From: Pseudonocardiaceae bacterium
Lineage (GTDB): Bacteria > Actinomycetota > Actinomycetes > Mycobacteriales > Pseudonocardiaceae
Length of the DNA: 38,090 nucleotides
Assembly: GCA_009379845.1 (NCBI GenBank)
Contig: WHSZ01000058.1
Span: 1 to 38,090, forward strand
Direction of reading: 5' to 3'
The position numbers were made by a program, and so were the translations under genes. How positions within the stretch are numbered: position 1 is the first letter of the stretch; each line of letters begins with the position of its first letter. Under the pieces are notes generated by a model. The model had not been told where the DNA came from, searched no databases, and saw only the letters and a program-made list of their open reading frames with translations. Below are positions 8,665 through 16,128 of this stretch, one piece after another.

Positions 8665-9683
8665 GTGGCGCCGGCCAGCACAACGCGATCACCGATGTGC
8701 CCGGCGTTCTGGTCGGGCATCACCAGCGGGTTGGTGACGGCTGGGCGACCGGCAGCACGGTGGTGCTGACGACCGGCGGCGCGGTCGGTGCCGTTGACGG
8801 GCGTGGCGGTGCGCCAGGCACCCGCGAGACTGATCTGCTCGCGCCGGAGAACCTGGTCCAGCACGTGCACGCGGTGTGCCTGTCCGGCGGCAGCGCGTAC
8901 GGGCTGGCGGCCGCGGACGGCGTGCTGCGCTGGCTGTCCGAGCGGGGTCACGGGTTCCCGGTCGGTGCGCGGCCGTACGAGGTGGTGCCGATCGTGCCGG
9001 CCGCGGTGCTGTTCGACCTGCCGCTGAACGAGTGGGGCAACCGGCCGGACGCCGACTTCGGCTACGCCGCGTGCCAGGCGGCCGCTTCCGGGGCGGTGGA
9101 TCTCGGCTGCGTTGGCGCGGGCGCGGGCGCGCGGGTCGGCTCGCTGAAGGGCGGGATCGGCACGGCCAGCGTGCTGGATGGTGAGTTCACCGTGGGTGCG
9201 CTCGCCGCGGTGAACGCCGCCGGCGAAGCGGTGGACCCGGGTAGCGGCCGACCGTTCGCCGCCGAGCACGAGATCGCGGGCGAGTTCGGCGTGGCGGCCT
9301 GGCCGCGGCGGCCTGGCGACGGGCTGGCCGGCGACGAGCCGCGGCTGAACACCACGATCGGCGTGGTCGCGGTGGACGCCGAGCTGAGCAAGGCGGAGTG
9401 CCGGCGGCTCGCGGTGGCCGCGCAGGACGGGCTCGCGCGCGCCGTGCGCCCCTCGCACACCATGTTCGACGGCGACACGGTGTTCGCGCTGGCCACCGGT
9501 GCGCGCCCGCTGAGTGAGGAAACCGGCGTGCTCGGCGGCCCCGGGCGTGCCGCGGCCCTGAACCGGCTGTGCGCCTCGGCCGCGGAGGTGTTCACCCGTT
9601 CCGTGCTGCGCGGGCTGCTCGCCGCGCGCACCGTCGCCGGCCTGCGTGCCTACCGGGACGCCTGGCCCGGCGTCCTGCCCTGA
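8661..9683 (+). CDS. P1 family peptidase (DmpA/NylC-type self-processing hydrolase)
   Basis: Member of peptidase family P1 (DmpA, BapA, NylC), N-terminal-nucleophile hydrolases that cut themselves into two chains. The 340-residue protein starts at ATG 8661, overlapping DUF2017 by four bases. The autocleavage site is visible as N230-T231 in RLNTTIGVV, with T231 the expected nucleophile. CLSGGSAYGLAAADGV (about 72-87) is the other conserved core. It matches Rv1333 in position. Substrate unknown; family members release N-terminal amino acids or cut amide oligomers. Confidence 0.9.
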   Translation: MSGAGQHNAITDVPGVLVGHHQRVGDGWATGSTVVLTTGGAVGAVDGRGGAPGTRETDLLAPENLVQHVHAVCLSGGSAYGLAAADGVLRWLSERGHGFPVGARPYEVVPIVPAAVLFDLPLNEWGNRPDADFGYAACQAAASGAVDLGCVGAGAGARVGSLKGGIGTASVLDGEFTVGALAAVNAAGEAVDPGSGRPFAAEHEIAGEFGVAAWPRRPGDGLAGDEPRLNTTIGVVAVDAELSKAECRRLAVAAQDGLARAVRPSHTMFDGDTVFALATGARPLSEETGVLGGPGRAAALNRLCASAAEVFTRSVLRGLLAARTVAGLRAYRDAWPGVLP

Positions 9684-9694
9684 CCCCCTTTCCC

Positions 9695-9712
9695 CAATAT
9701 GGATGCATATTG
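9695..9712. promoter_or_regulatory. Palindromic operator candidate before the OCD-like gene
   Basis: CAATATG-GATG-CATATTG: perfect 7-bp inverted arms around a 4-bp centre, AT-rich in a GC-rich background. It overlaps a possible -35 (TTGCGG, 9710-9715) that stands 18 bp from a CAGGCT -10 at 9734-9739, which is 8 nt before ATG 9748. That placement suits a repressor. The left arm and centre recur at 27226. Confidence 0.5.
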
Positions 9713-9747
9713 CGGGCGAGTGGGGCCACGTAGCAGGCTCCCGCAGC

Positions 9748-10674
9748 ATGCGAATGATGGACGCCGAGGAGGTGGCGCGGCGGCTGCCGTACGAACGGCT
9801 GGTGCCCGCGCTGCACGACGCGTTCGCGGATGGCGCCGAGGTACCGGTGCGCCACCGGCACGCCGTTGGCGGCCCGGACGGGGACGCCTCGTTGCTGCTG
9901 ATGCCGGTCTGGCGGACGAACGAGTACCTGGTGGTCAAGCTGGTGACGGTGTTCCCGGCCAACCGGGAACGAGGCATGCCGGGCCTGTCCTCGGTGCTCG
10001 TGCTGTTCCGCGCGGACACCGGTGAGCAACTCGCCCTGCTGGACGGCAGCGAGATCACCCGCCGCCGGACGGTTGGCGCCTCGGCGCTCGCAGCGCGATT
10101 CCTGGCTCGCCCGGACGCCGAGCGGCTGCTGGTGGCCGGCACCGGGCACATCGGCGGCGCCATCCCGGCCGCGTACCGCGCCGTGCGGCCGATCAGCCGG
10201 GTGGACGTGTGGAACCGCACACCGGAATCCGCCGACCGGCTCGTCGCGAGCCTGCGCGAGGACGGGCTGGACGCGCACCGGGTCGACGAGCTGGCCGGCG
10301 CCGTCGCCGAGGCGGACATCGTGTCCTGCGCGACCATGGCGAGGACGCCGATCCTGCGCGGCGAGTGGCTGCGTCCCGGCACGCACGTCGACCTGATCGG
10401 CAGTTTCAAGCCCACCATGCGGGAGAGCGACGACGAGGTGCTGGCCAGGGCGTCGGTGTTCGTGGACGGCCCCACCGCGCTGGACGAGGCCGGGGACCTG
10501 GCCACCCCGCTGGCCGAGGGCCGGCTGCGGCGCGACGACGTGCGGGCCACGCTCACCCAGCTGTGCCGCGGCGAACACGCCGGCAGGGAATCCGCGGAGG
10601 AGATAACGCTGTTCAAGTCGGTAGGCACCGCGGTGGAGGACCTGGCCGCGGCGGTGCTCGCTTACCGGTCGTGA
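9748..10674 (+). CDS. Ornithine cyclodeaminase / mu-crystallin family protein
   Basis: NAD(P)-dependent enzyme of the OCD/mu-crystallin superfamily, 308 residues. It has the conserved lysine in VVKLVTVFP, the Rossmann motif GTGHIGG (about 131-137), and an EAGDL motif near 248 seen in relatives that reduce cyclic imines such as pyrroline- or piperideine-2-carboxylate. Ornithine cyclodeamination, alanine dehydrogenation or imino-acid reduction are all possible. ATG 9748 is chosen because homologous N termini begin about here; in-frame ATGs at 9703 and 9757 are alternatives. The gene interrupts the Rv1333-Rv1334 order and has its own operator-like palindrome, suggesting a later insertion. Confidence 0.83.
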   Translation: MRMMDAEEVARRLPYERLVPALHDAFADGAEVPVRHRHAVGGPDGDASLLLMPVWRTNEYLVVKLVTVFPANRERGMPGLSSVLVLFRADTGEQLALLDGSEITRRRTVGASALAARFLARPDAERLLVAGTGHIGGAIPAAYRAVRPISRVDVWNRTPESADRLVASLREDGLDAHRVDELAGAVAEADIVSCATMARTPILRGEWLRPGTHVDLIGSFKPTMRESDDEVLARASVFVDGPTALDEAGDLATPLAEGRLRRDDVRATLTQLCRGEHAGRESAEEITLFKSVGTAVEDLAAAVLAYRS

Positions 10675-10719
10675 ATCGAGTGCACAGTCTCACGGTGTGG
10701 GCGCGTGCCGATCACCCCT

Positions 10720-10732
10720 TAGGATGGATGAC
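10720..10732 (+). promoter_or_regulatory. mec -10 element (leaderless)
   Basis: TAGGAT at 10720-10725 is followed by 7 nt and GTG 10733. AGGA inside it could also serve as a ribosome binding site if a leader exists. Confidence 0.5.
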
Positions 10733-11188
10733 GTGTTGCGGATCCGGCGTGACCTCGTGGACGCGATCTGGGCGCATGCCCGCCGGGATCACCCTGACGA
10801 AGCGTGCGGCGTGATCGCGGGGCCGGAGCGCGCCCCGGTGCCCGAACGGCACATCCCGATGGAGAACGCCGAGCGCTCACCCACGTTCTACCGCTTCGAT
10901 TCCATGGAGCAGCTCAAGGTCTGGCGCGAGATGGATCAGAACGACGAGGTGCCGGTGGTGATCTACCACTCGCACACCGCGACCGAGGCCTACCCGTCCC
11001 GCACCGACGTTTCCTACGCCGCCGAGCCGGATGCGCACTACGTGCTGGTTTCCACCCGCGAGCCGGAGAACACCGAGTTCCGCTCGTACCGCATCGTGGA
11101 CGGCGTGATCACCGAGGAACCGGTCGAGGTCGTCGAGTCGTACATGTTCACGCACACCGGGGCGGACGACGTCCCGGACCGTGACTGA
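10733..11188 (+). CDS. mec: Mec: JAMM/MPN+ metalloprotease acting on CysO
   Basis: Zinc peptidase that releases cysteine from the CysO-cysteine adduct in the mycobacterial O-phosphoserine cysteine pathway (Rv1334 type). The JAMM motif is intact: E23 and H79-x-H81-x7-S89-x2-D92. At 151 residues it is full length. GTG 10733 is preferred because of the TAGGAT box 7 nt upstream; ATG 10724 would add three residues. It is followed by cysO and cysM. Because CysO ends in GG-Met-Arg here, Mec may also trim that tail. Confidence 0.93.
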   Translation: MLRIRRDLVDAIWAHARRDHPDEACGVIAGPERAPVPERHIPMENAERSPTFYRFDSMEQLKVWREMDQNDEVPVVIYHSHTATEAYPSRTDVSYAAEPDAHYVLVSTREPENTEFRSYRIVDGVITEEPVEVVESYMFTHTGADDVPDRD

Positions 11189-11268
11189 GCTCGCCGCGGG
11201 AATAACGATCACCCGTGCGGACGTCGCACATGTCAAGTACCGGCCTGACTAGCGGAGGTTGAAACTTT

Positions 11269-11547
11269 ATGGCCGTCACCGTGTCCATCCCGACGATCCT
11301 GCGCACGCACACCGGCGGTGAGAAGTCCGTCGAGGCGGCGGGGGGCACCGTGCTCGAGGTGATCGACGACCTCGAGGCAAAGCACGGTGGGCTCAAGGCG
11401 CGCCTGGTCAAGGACGGCTCGCTGCACCGTTTCGTGAACGTCTACGTCAACGACGAGGACGTCCGCTTCTCCGGTGGACTCGCGGCACAGGTATCGGACG
11501 GGGACAGCGTCACGATCCTGCCCGCGGTCGCCGGTGGCATGCGGTAG
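11269..11547 (+). CDS. cysO: Sulfur-carrier protein CysO (MoaD/ThiS family)
   Basis: Ubiquitin-like sulfur carrier whose C-terminal thiocarboxylate donates sulfur to CysM. The 92-residue protein closely resembles mycobacterial CysO, with SIPTILR near the N terminus, NVYVNDEDVRFSGGL, and GDSVTILPAVAGG at the end. Unusually two residues, Met-Arg, follow the Gly-Gly (stop at 11545-11547), so the chain must be trimmed before it can be adenylated and thiocarboxylated. A GGAGG site lies 10-15 nt before ATG 11269. It lies 6 bp upstream of cysM. Confidence 0.95.
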   Translation: MAVTVSIPTILRTHTGGEKSVEAAGGTVLEVIDDLEAKHGGLKARLVKDGSLHRFVNVYVNDEDVRFSGGLAAQVSDGDSVTILPAVAGGMR

Positions 11548-11553
11548 CCGGTC

Positions 11554-12504
11554 ATGGCCCGGTACGACTCGCTGCTGGACGCCCTCGGCGACACTCCGCT
11601 GATCGGGCTGCCGAACCTCTCGCCCGCGGACAACGTGCGGCTGTGGGCGAAGCTGGAGGACCGCAACCCGACCGGATCGATCAAGGATCGACCCGCGCTG
11701 AAGATGATCGAGGACGCGGAGGCGGACGGCAGGTTGCGGCCCGGCGCCACCATCCTCGAGCCCACCTCCGGCAACACCGGTATCTCGCTGGCCATGGTCG
11801 CCAAGCTGAGGGGCTACGGCCTGGTCTGCGTCATGCCGGAGAACACCTCGGACGAGCGGCGCCAGCTGCTGCAGGCCTACGGCGCGCGGATCGTGTACTC
11901 GCCAGCCGCCGGCGGATCGAACCAGGCCGTGGCGCAGGCGAAGGAACTCGCGAAGGCGAACCCGGACTGGGTGATGCTTTACCAGTACGGCAACCCGTCG
12001 AACGTGGCCGCGCACTACAACGGCACCGGCCCGGAGATCCTGCGCGACCTGCCGAGCGTGACGCACTTCGTCGCCGGGCTCGGCACCACCGGCACCCTCG
12101 TCGGGGTCGGCCGGTACCTGCGTGAACACAAGCCCGACGTGCAGGTCGTCGCCGCGGAACCGCGCTACGGGGAGCTGGTTTACGGGCTGCGCAACCTGGA
12201 CGAGGGCTTCGTGCCGGAGCTCTACGACGAGGACGTGCTCACCGGGCGGTACTCGGTGGGCTCCTACGACGCGTTGCGCCGCACCCGGCAGCTGCTGGAG
12301 ACCGAAGGCATCTTCGCTGGCATCTCCACCGGCGCGATCGTGCACGCGGCGCTCGCGTCCGCGGACAAGTCGGTACGGGCCGGCAAGGACGCGGACGTGG
12401 TGTTCATCGTCGCCGACGCGGGCTGGAAGTATCTGTCCACCGGCGCCTACTCCGGCACCCTCGACGAGGCGGCCCAGCGCCTGGACGGCCAGCTCTGGGC
12501 CTAG
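11554..12504 (+). CDS. cysM: O-phosphoserine sulfhydrylase CysM
   Basis: PLP enzyme that forms the CysO-cysteine adduct from O-phosphoserine and thiocarboxylated CysO. The 316-residue protein has PLP lysine K44 (GSIKDRP), the phosphate loop GLGTTGT (175-181), and R213 in YGLRNLDEGF. R213 aligns with R220 of M. tuberculosis CysM, the residue that selects O-phosphoserine over O-acetylserine, so phosphoserine use is well supported. Adjacent mec and cysO complete the pathway except for the CysO-activating enzyme (MoeZ), which is not in the window. Confidence 0.95.
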   Translation: MARYDSLLDALGDTPLIGLPNLSPADNVRLWAKLEDRNPTGSIKDRPALKMIEDAEADGRLRPGATILEPTSGNTGISLAMVAKLRGYGLVCVMPENTSDERRQLLQAYGARIVYSPAAGGSNQAVAQAKELAKANPDWVMLYQYGNPSNVAAHYNGTGPEILRDLPSVTHFVAGLGTTGTLVGVGRYLREHKPDVQVVAAEPRYGELVYGLRNLDEGFVPELYDEDVLTGRYSVGSYDALRRTRQLLETEGIFAGISTGAIVHAALASADKSVRAGKDADVVFIVADAGWKYLSTGAYSGTLDEAAQRLDGQLWA

Positions 12505-12575
12505 TGTCCTGCGGATATGCCTTGGCTACGGGAAACCTCAGGGATTCACCTGAGCCGATCCCGGCGGAACCGACG

Positions 12576-12588
12576 TAACCTCGAAGGC
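12576..12588 (+). promoter_or_regulatory. Rhomboid gene -10 element (leaderless)
   Basis: TAACCT at 12576-12581, 7 nt before GTG 12589. It decides the start over the upstream in-frame ATG at 12517. Confidence 0.5.
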
Positions 12589-13266
12589 GTGGACCAGCAA
12601 CCAACACAGCCCGCGAAGCCGCCGGCGCCCCGCAATCGGGTGCTACCACCGCGACCGAGGCAGGCCGCGGTCGTGGTGCTCGGCTTCACCGCGCTGCTGT
12701 ACCTCGTCGAGTTGCTCGACGTGGCCCTGCCTGTCCACCTGGACAACGGCGGCATCTCCTCGCGCACGCTATCCGGACTGGACGGGATCGTCTGGGCGCC
12801 GTTGCTGCACGGCGGCTGGGCGCATCTGCTCGCCAACACGCTCCCGGTGCTGGTGTTCGGGTTCCTGGCGATGGCGGGAGGGCTCGGCCCGTGGCTCGCG
12901 GTCACCCTGACGATCTGGGTGTTCGGTGGGCTGGGTGTGTGGCTGACCGGGCCGGAGGGCTACGTGACCATCGGCGCGTCCGGGCTGGCGTTCGGTTGGC
13001 TGGCCTTCCTGCTGGTGCGCGGGTTGTTCAACCGCAGCCTGAAGCAGCTGGGCTTGGCGATCGTGCTGCTCGCGTACTGGGGCGGGATGCTGTGGGGCGT
13101 GCTGCCCGGTGAGCCGGGTATCTCCTGGCAGGGCCATCTGTTCGGGGCGCTCGGTGGCGTGCTGGCCGCGTGGCTGTTCGCCAGGGCCAACCGGGCGAAG
13201 GGCGCGAAGGGATCGCCCGGTCCGCTTCCGCCGACCGGCTCGGCCGGCCCCGGTGGAGCGGCATGA
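12589..13266 (+). CDS. Rhomboid family intramembrane serine protease
   Basis: Membrane-embedded serine protease of 225 residues with about six transmembrane helices, equivalent to Rv1337. The catalytic dyad is visible: S131 in GASG and H183 in QGHLFG. HLLAN (79-83) supplies the conserved oxyanion residues before the active site. A proline-rich cytosolic N terminus of about 25 residues precedes helix 1, and a Lys/Gly/Pro-rich tail ends the protein. GTG 12589 fits the promoter box. Substrates are unknown; it lies between cysM and murI as in Mycobacterium. Confidence 0.9.
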   Translation: MDQQPTQPAKPPAPRNRVLPPRPRQAAVVVLGFTALLYLVELLDVALPVHLDNGGISSRTLSGLDGIVWAPLLHGGWAHLLANTLPVLVFGFLAMAGGLGPWLAVTLTIWVFGGLGVWLTGPEGYVTIGASGLAFGWLAFLLVRGLFNRSLKQLGLAIVLLAYWGGMLWGVLPGEPGISWQGHLFGALGGVLAAWLFARANRAKGAKGSPGPLPPTGSAGPGGAA

Positions 13267-13283
13267 CGGGCGGTTCGCGGAGC

Positions 13284-13332
13284 GAGGGGCCCATTCGGGG
13301 CGTTGAACGCCCGCAAGGTGGCCTTCACGGCA
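13284..13332 (+). repeat. Dispersed intergenic repeat, copy A
   Basis: 49-bp element sharing 45 of 49 positions with 31598-31646 (opposite strand). It contains the palindrome GGGCGTT-G-AACGCCC and ends GGTGGCCTTCACGGCA. It lies between the rhomboid stop and the proposed murI start. A REP-like dispersed family of similar sequence is familiar from Amycolatopsis-type genomes (recollection, not searched). Confidence 0.85.
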
Positions 13333-13340
13333 AAACCGGG

Positions 13341-14159
13341 GTGGAGGCGGACGCGCCGATCGGGATCTTCGATTCCGGCGTCGGCGGGCTGACGGTGGCC
13401 CGCGCGATCCTGGATCAGCTGCCTGGCGAGCGGCTGCGCTACGTCGGTGACACCGCGAACGTGCCGTACGGTCCGAAGCCGATCGCCGAGGTGCGCGCGC
13501 ACGCGCTCGCGGTTACCGATCAGCTGGTCGAGGACGGGGTGAAGCTCCTGGTCGTGGCCTGCAACACGGCTTCGGCCGCGTGCCTGCGGGACGCCAGGGA
13601 GCGCTACGACATCCCGGTGGTCGAGGTGGTGCTCCCCGCGGTGCGCAGGGCGGTCGCCGCCACGCACAGCGGGCACATCGGCGTGATCGGCACCGCCGGG
13701 ACGATTCGCTCGCGGGCCTACGAGGACGCGTTCGCCGCCGCCCGTGATGTCCGGGTGAGCAGCGTGGCCTGCCCGCGGTTCGTGGACTTCGTCGAGCACG
13801 GTGTCACGTCCGGCCGGCAGGTACTTGGCCTTGCCCAGGCGTATCTCGAACCGCTGCACCACGCCGACGTGGACACCCTGGTGCTCGGCTGCACGCACTA
13901 CCCGCTGCTGACCGGTGTGCTGCAGATCGTGATGGGCAACGACGTGACGTTGGTGTCCAGTGCGGAGGAGACAGCCAAGGACGTGGTGCGGGTGCTCACC
14001 GAGCGGGAACTGCTCGCCGAGCGGACACCGGAGGATGCCCCGAGGCACGAGTTCCTCGCCACCGGGCCGACCGAACCGTTCACCAAGCTCGCGCGGCGAT
14101 TCCTCGGCTTCGGCCACGACGCCGCGCTGTTTCCCGGTGCGTTGGCTCGGGGCGCCTAG
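13341..14159 (+). CDS. murI: Glutamate racemase
   Basis: Cofactor-independent racemase supplying D-glutamate for peptidoglycan. With GTG 13341 the protein has 272 residues and the usual N terminus (PIGIFDSGVGGLT). Catalytic cysteines are C74 (VACNTAS) and C184 (LGCTHYPLL), with D11-S12 at the active site. An in-frame ATG at 13263 overlaps the rhomboid stop, but using it would put the translated dispersed repeat into the protein as a 26-residue extension, so I reject it as the main start. Gene order matches Rv1338. Confidence 0.93.
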   Translation: MEADAPIGIFDSGVGGLTVARAILDQLPGERLRYVGDTANVPYGPKPIAEVRAHALAVTDQLVEDGVKLLVVACNTASAACLRDARERYDIPVVEVVLPAVRRAVAATHSGHIGVIGTAGTIRSRAYEDAFAAARDVRVSSVACPRFVDFVEHGVTSGRQVLGLAQAYLEPLHHADVDTLVLGCTHYPLLTGVLQIVMGNDVTLVSSAEETAKDVVRVLTERELLAERTPEDAPRHEFLATGPTEPFTKLARRFLGFGHDAALFPGALARGA

Positions 14160-14197
14160 CGAGTGTCGGGCGAGGGGAGTGTGTCAGGCTCCCAGGC

Positions 14198-14968
14198 GTG
14201 CGTTTGACGATCCTCGGTTGTTCCGGCAGCGCGCCGGGGCCGGCCGCGCCCGCGTCGGGGTACCTGCTAGAGGCCGACGGTTGCCTGCTTGTCCTTGATC
14301 TCGGCAACGGCACGCTCGCCGAGCTGCAGTCCGGACGCGATCCGTTCGAGATGGACGCCCTGCTGCTCAGCCACCTGCACCCGGACCACTGCGCCGACTT
14401 CAGCGCGCTGACGGTGTTCCGCCGGTACCACCCGAAGCCGCCGCATGACCCGCGGCAGCGCCGCCTGCCGGTCTACGCGCCGGCGGAAGCACCGGATCGG
14501 TTCGCCTGCGCGTACGCCACCAGCGCGGCGGAACGCGCGGAGACGGACCTTTCCGACGTATACGACTTCCACGCCCTGCCCGGCGGCGACATCCGGATCG
14601 GCCCGTTCCGGGTGAGCGCGGTTCCGATGCGCCACCCCACCGAGGCATACGGGTTCCGCATCACCGACGGGCATCGGGTGTTCGCCTACACCGGGGACAC
14701 CGCGGTGTGCCCCGAGCTGGACACCCTGGCCGCCGGGGTCGATCTGCTGCTGGCGGAGGCGACCTGGACGCATGGCCACGACCGGCCGATCGACGTGCAC
14801 CTGTCCGGTAAGGAGGCCGGCGAGCTGGCTGCCCGTGCGGGCATCGGCCGGCTGCTGGTCACACACGTGCCTCCGTGGGCGAACGCCGATGCGGTACTCG
14901 CCGAGGTCCGCGCCGAGTACCCCGGAGATGCGCGGCTGGCCGAACGCGGGGCACGCTACGAGGTGTAG
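14198..14968 (+). CDS. MBL-fold metallo-hydrolase, Rv1339-like (class II cyclic nucleotide phosphodiesterase candidate)
   Basis: A 256-residue metallo-beta-lactamase-fold hydrolase with the di-zinc motif H59-L-H61-P-D63-H64 and later ligands in MRHPTEAYG, YTGDT and LLVTHVPP. It is in the position of Rv1339, which has been reported to hydrolyse cAMP; that activity is inferred from synteny. The GTG start at 14198 has a CAGGCT box 7 nt upstream. Its 3' end overlaps the convergent YbhN-like gene by 110 bp. Confidence 0.88.
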   Translation: MRLTILGCSGSAPGPAAPASGYLLEADGCLLVLDLGNGTLAELQSGRDPFEMDALLLSHLHPDHCADFSALTVFRRYHPKPPHDPRQRRLPVYAPAEAPDRFACAYATSAAERAETDLSDVYDFHALPGGDIRIGPFRVSAVPMRHPTEAYGFRITDGHRVFAYTGDTAVCPELDTLAAGVDLLLAEATWTHGHDRPIDVHLSGKEAGELAARAGIGRLLVTHVPPWANADAVLAEVRAEYPGDARLAERGARYEV

Positions 14969-15998
14969 CGCTCGGCTGGGCGCCGCGCTGGCCGCGGCGG
15001 AGCACCGCGAACGCGAGCAGCCCGACCGGAATGATCAACCAGCAGGACAGCAGCCGGTAGGCGAGCACCGCGGCGGCAGCGGGAGACTCCGCCGCGCCCG
15101 CGGACACCAGACCGGTCAGCAGGCTCGCCTCGATCACACCGATGCCGCCGGGCGTGAGCGGGACCTGCCGGACGATCTGCACCGTCAGGTAGATGGTGCC
15201 GAGCTGGACGAGATCGAGCGGCAGGTCGAACGCCCGCGCGGCGGCTGCGAGGCAGAGCAGGTCGGTCAGCCAGTTCGTGGTCGCGGCGCCGAGCGCAAGG
15301 CCCCAGTGCCGGTACGGCACCGAGCGCGAACCACGCAGCGCATCGGTGAGCTCCCGCATGGCGTTGGTGACACGTGGCCAGCGGCTCGGCCACTGGTGCG
15401 CCGGCCGTTCGGGCTGCGGTTCGGGTGCCGGGTCAGCGGCGGCGGGCCCGGCGGCCTTCCGGGAACGCACGAGGCGCCTGATGACCAGCGTGATCGCCAC
15501 CAGCACCGCGAGGGTGGCCAGCGCGATGACCGCGGGATGAATATCCGAGGCGGCCGACAGCTCCAGCACGCCGGTCGTGAGCACCCCGGTTCCGTATAGC
15601 AGCGCCAGCGCCCCGGTGGACACCAGGCCGGCAAGCACCAGCACGGTGGCGGCTGCGCTGCGGTTGGCGCCACCCAGCCGGAACTGGCGGAACGCGTACG
15701 CGGCGGACACAGCCGAGCCGGCCGGCATGCTGAACGTGATGGCCGCGCGGCTGTAGGCGAGCGCGAGCGAGCGGGGTAGTGGCAGGTGCACCCCGAACGC
15801 GTTCAGCAGCCTGCGCTGCAACCGCGCGAACATCCCGAGGGACACGAACTCGGCCGCGGCCGCGAGCAGCAGCCAGCGTGCGTCCGCGGCCTCCAGAGCG
15901 CTTCGCACCTCCGCGGGACTGGGTATCCGGCCCCGCAGCGTCAGGAACGCGACCACCAGCACGGCGATCGCTCCCACAACCCTGGCTGCGATTTTCAT
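14859..15998 (-). CDS. YbhN / LPG synthase transmembrane-domain protein
   Basis: Integral membrane protein of the UPF0104/YbhN superfamily (the flippase-like domain of lysylphosphatidylglycerol synthases, without a synthase domain). Of 379 residues, about eight segments are hydrophobic; family patterns are FSMPAGSAVSAAYAFR and PLTPGGIGVIEASL. Function is unknown; relatives move or modify lipids. ATG 15998 is chosen; a GTG at 16040 would add a basic leader. The last 36 codons run antisense through the end of the metallo-hydrolase gene and encode an Arg/Pro-rich tail unlike the rest, as if an earlier stop had been lost. The gene interrupts the murI-rph region. Confidence 0.85.
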   Translation of the reverse strand: MKIAARVVGAIAVLVVAFLTLRGRIPSPAEVRSALEAADARWLLLAAAAEFVSLGMFARLQRRLLNAFGVHLPLPRSLALAYSRAAITFSMPAGSAVSAAYAFRQFRLGGANRSAAATVLVLAGLVSTGALALLYGTGVLTTGVLELSAASDIHPAVIALATLAVLVAITLVIRRLVRSRKAAGPAAADPAPEPQPERPAHQWPSRWPRVTNAMRELTDALRGSRSVPYRHWGLALGAATTNWLTDLLCLAAAARAFDLPLDLVQLGTIYLTVQIVRQVPLTPGGIGVIEASLLTGLVSAGAAESPAAAAVLAYRLLSCWLIIPVGLLAFAVLRRGQRGAQPSATPRSVPRVRPAAHLRGTRRGPRRVPHRRSPTEARV

Positions 15999-16033
15999 CA
16001 CGCGATTAATTCTGCGCCTTCCTGGCCTGAATA

Positions 16034-16047
16034 TCAACACATGTTGA
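16034..16047. promoter_or_regulatory. Small palindrome in the YbhN/rph divergent region
   Basis: TCAACA-CA-TGTTGA, 6-bp perfect arms with a 2-bp centre, inside a locally AT-rich stretch. It lies just upstream of the YbhN-like gene and could be a regulator site; no family can be assigned. Confidence 0.3.
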
Positions 16048-16115
16048 AAAAGTCATCGCCAACGGGTTCGCGCCAGCGAGCTCAGGTGGGCGCGGACAGC
16101 GATCCCGGCAACATC

Positions 16116-16128
16116 TAGGCTGGCCGGC
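16116..16128 (+). promoter_or_regulatory. rph -10 element (leaderless)
   Basis: TAGGCT at 16116-16121, 7 nt before GTG 16129; it would drive rph-rdgB. Confidence 0.5.

Noticed and set aside
8349..10628. 759-codon open frame on the minus strand
   Set aside because: Antisense to DUF2017, the P1 peptidase and the OCD-like gene, all with clear family motifs; long antisense frames are expected at this GC content and it shows no domain.
12537..12554. Hairpin CTCAGG-GATTCA-CCTGAG after cysM as a terminator
   Set aside because: Only 6 bp of stem, no T tract, and it lies within the promoter region of the rhomboid gene.
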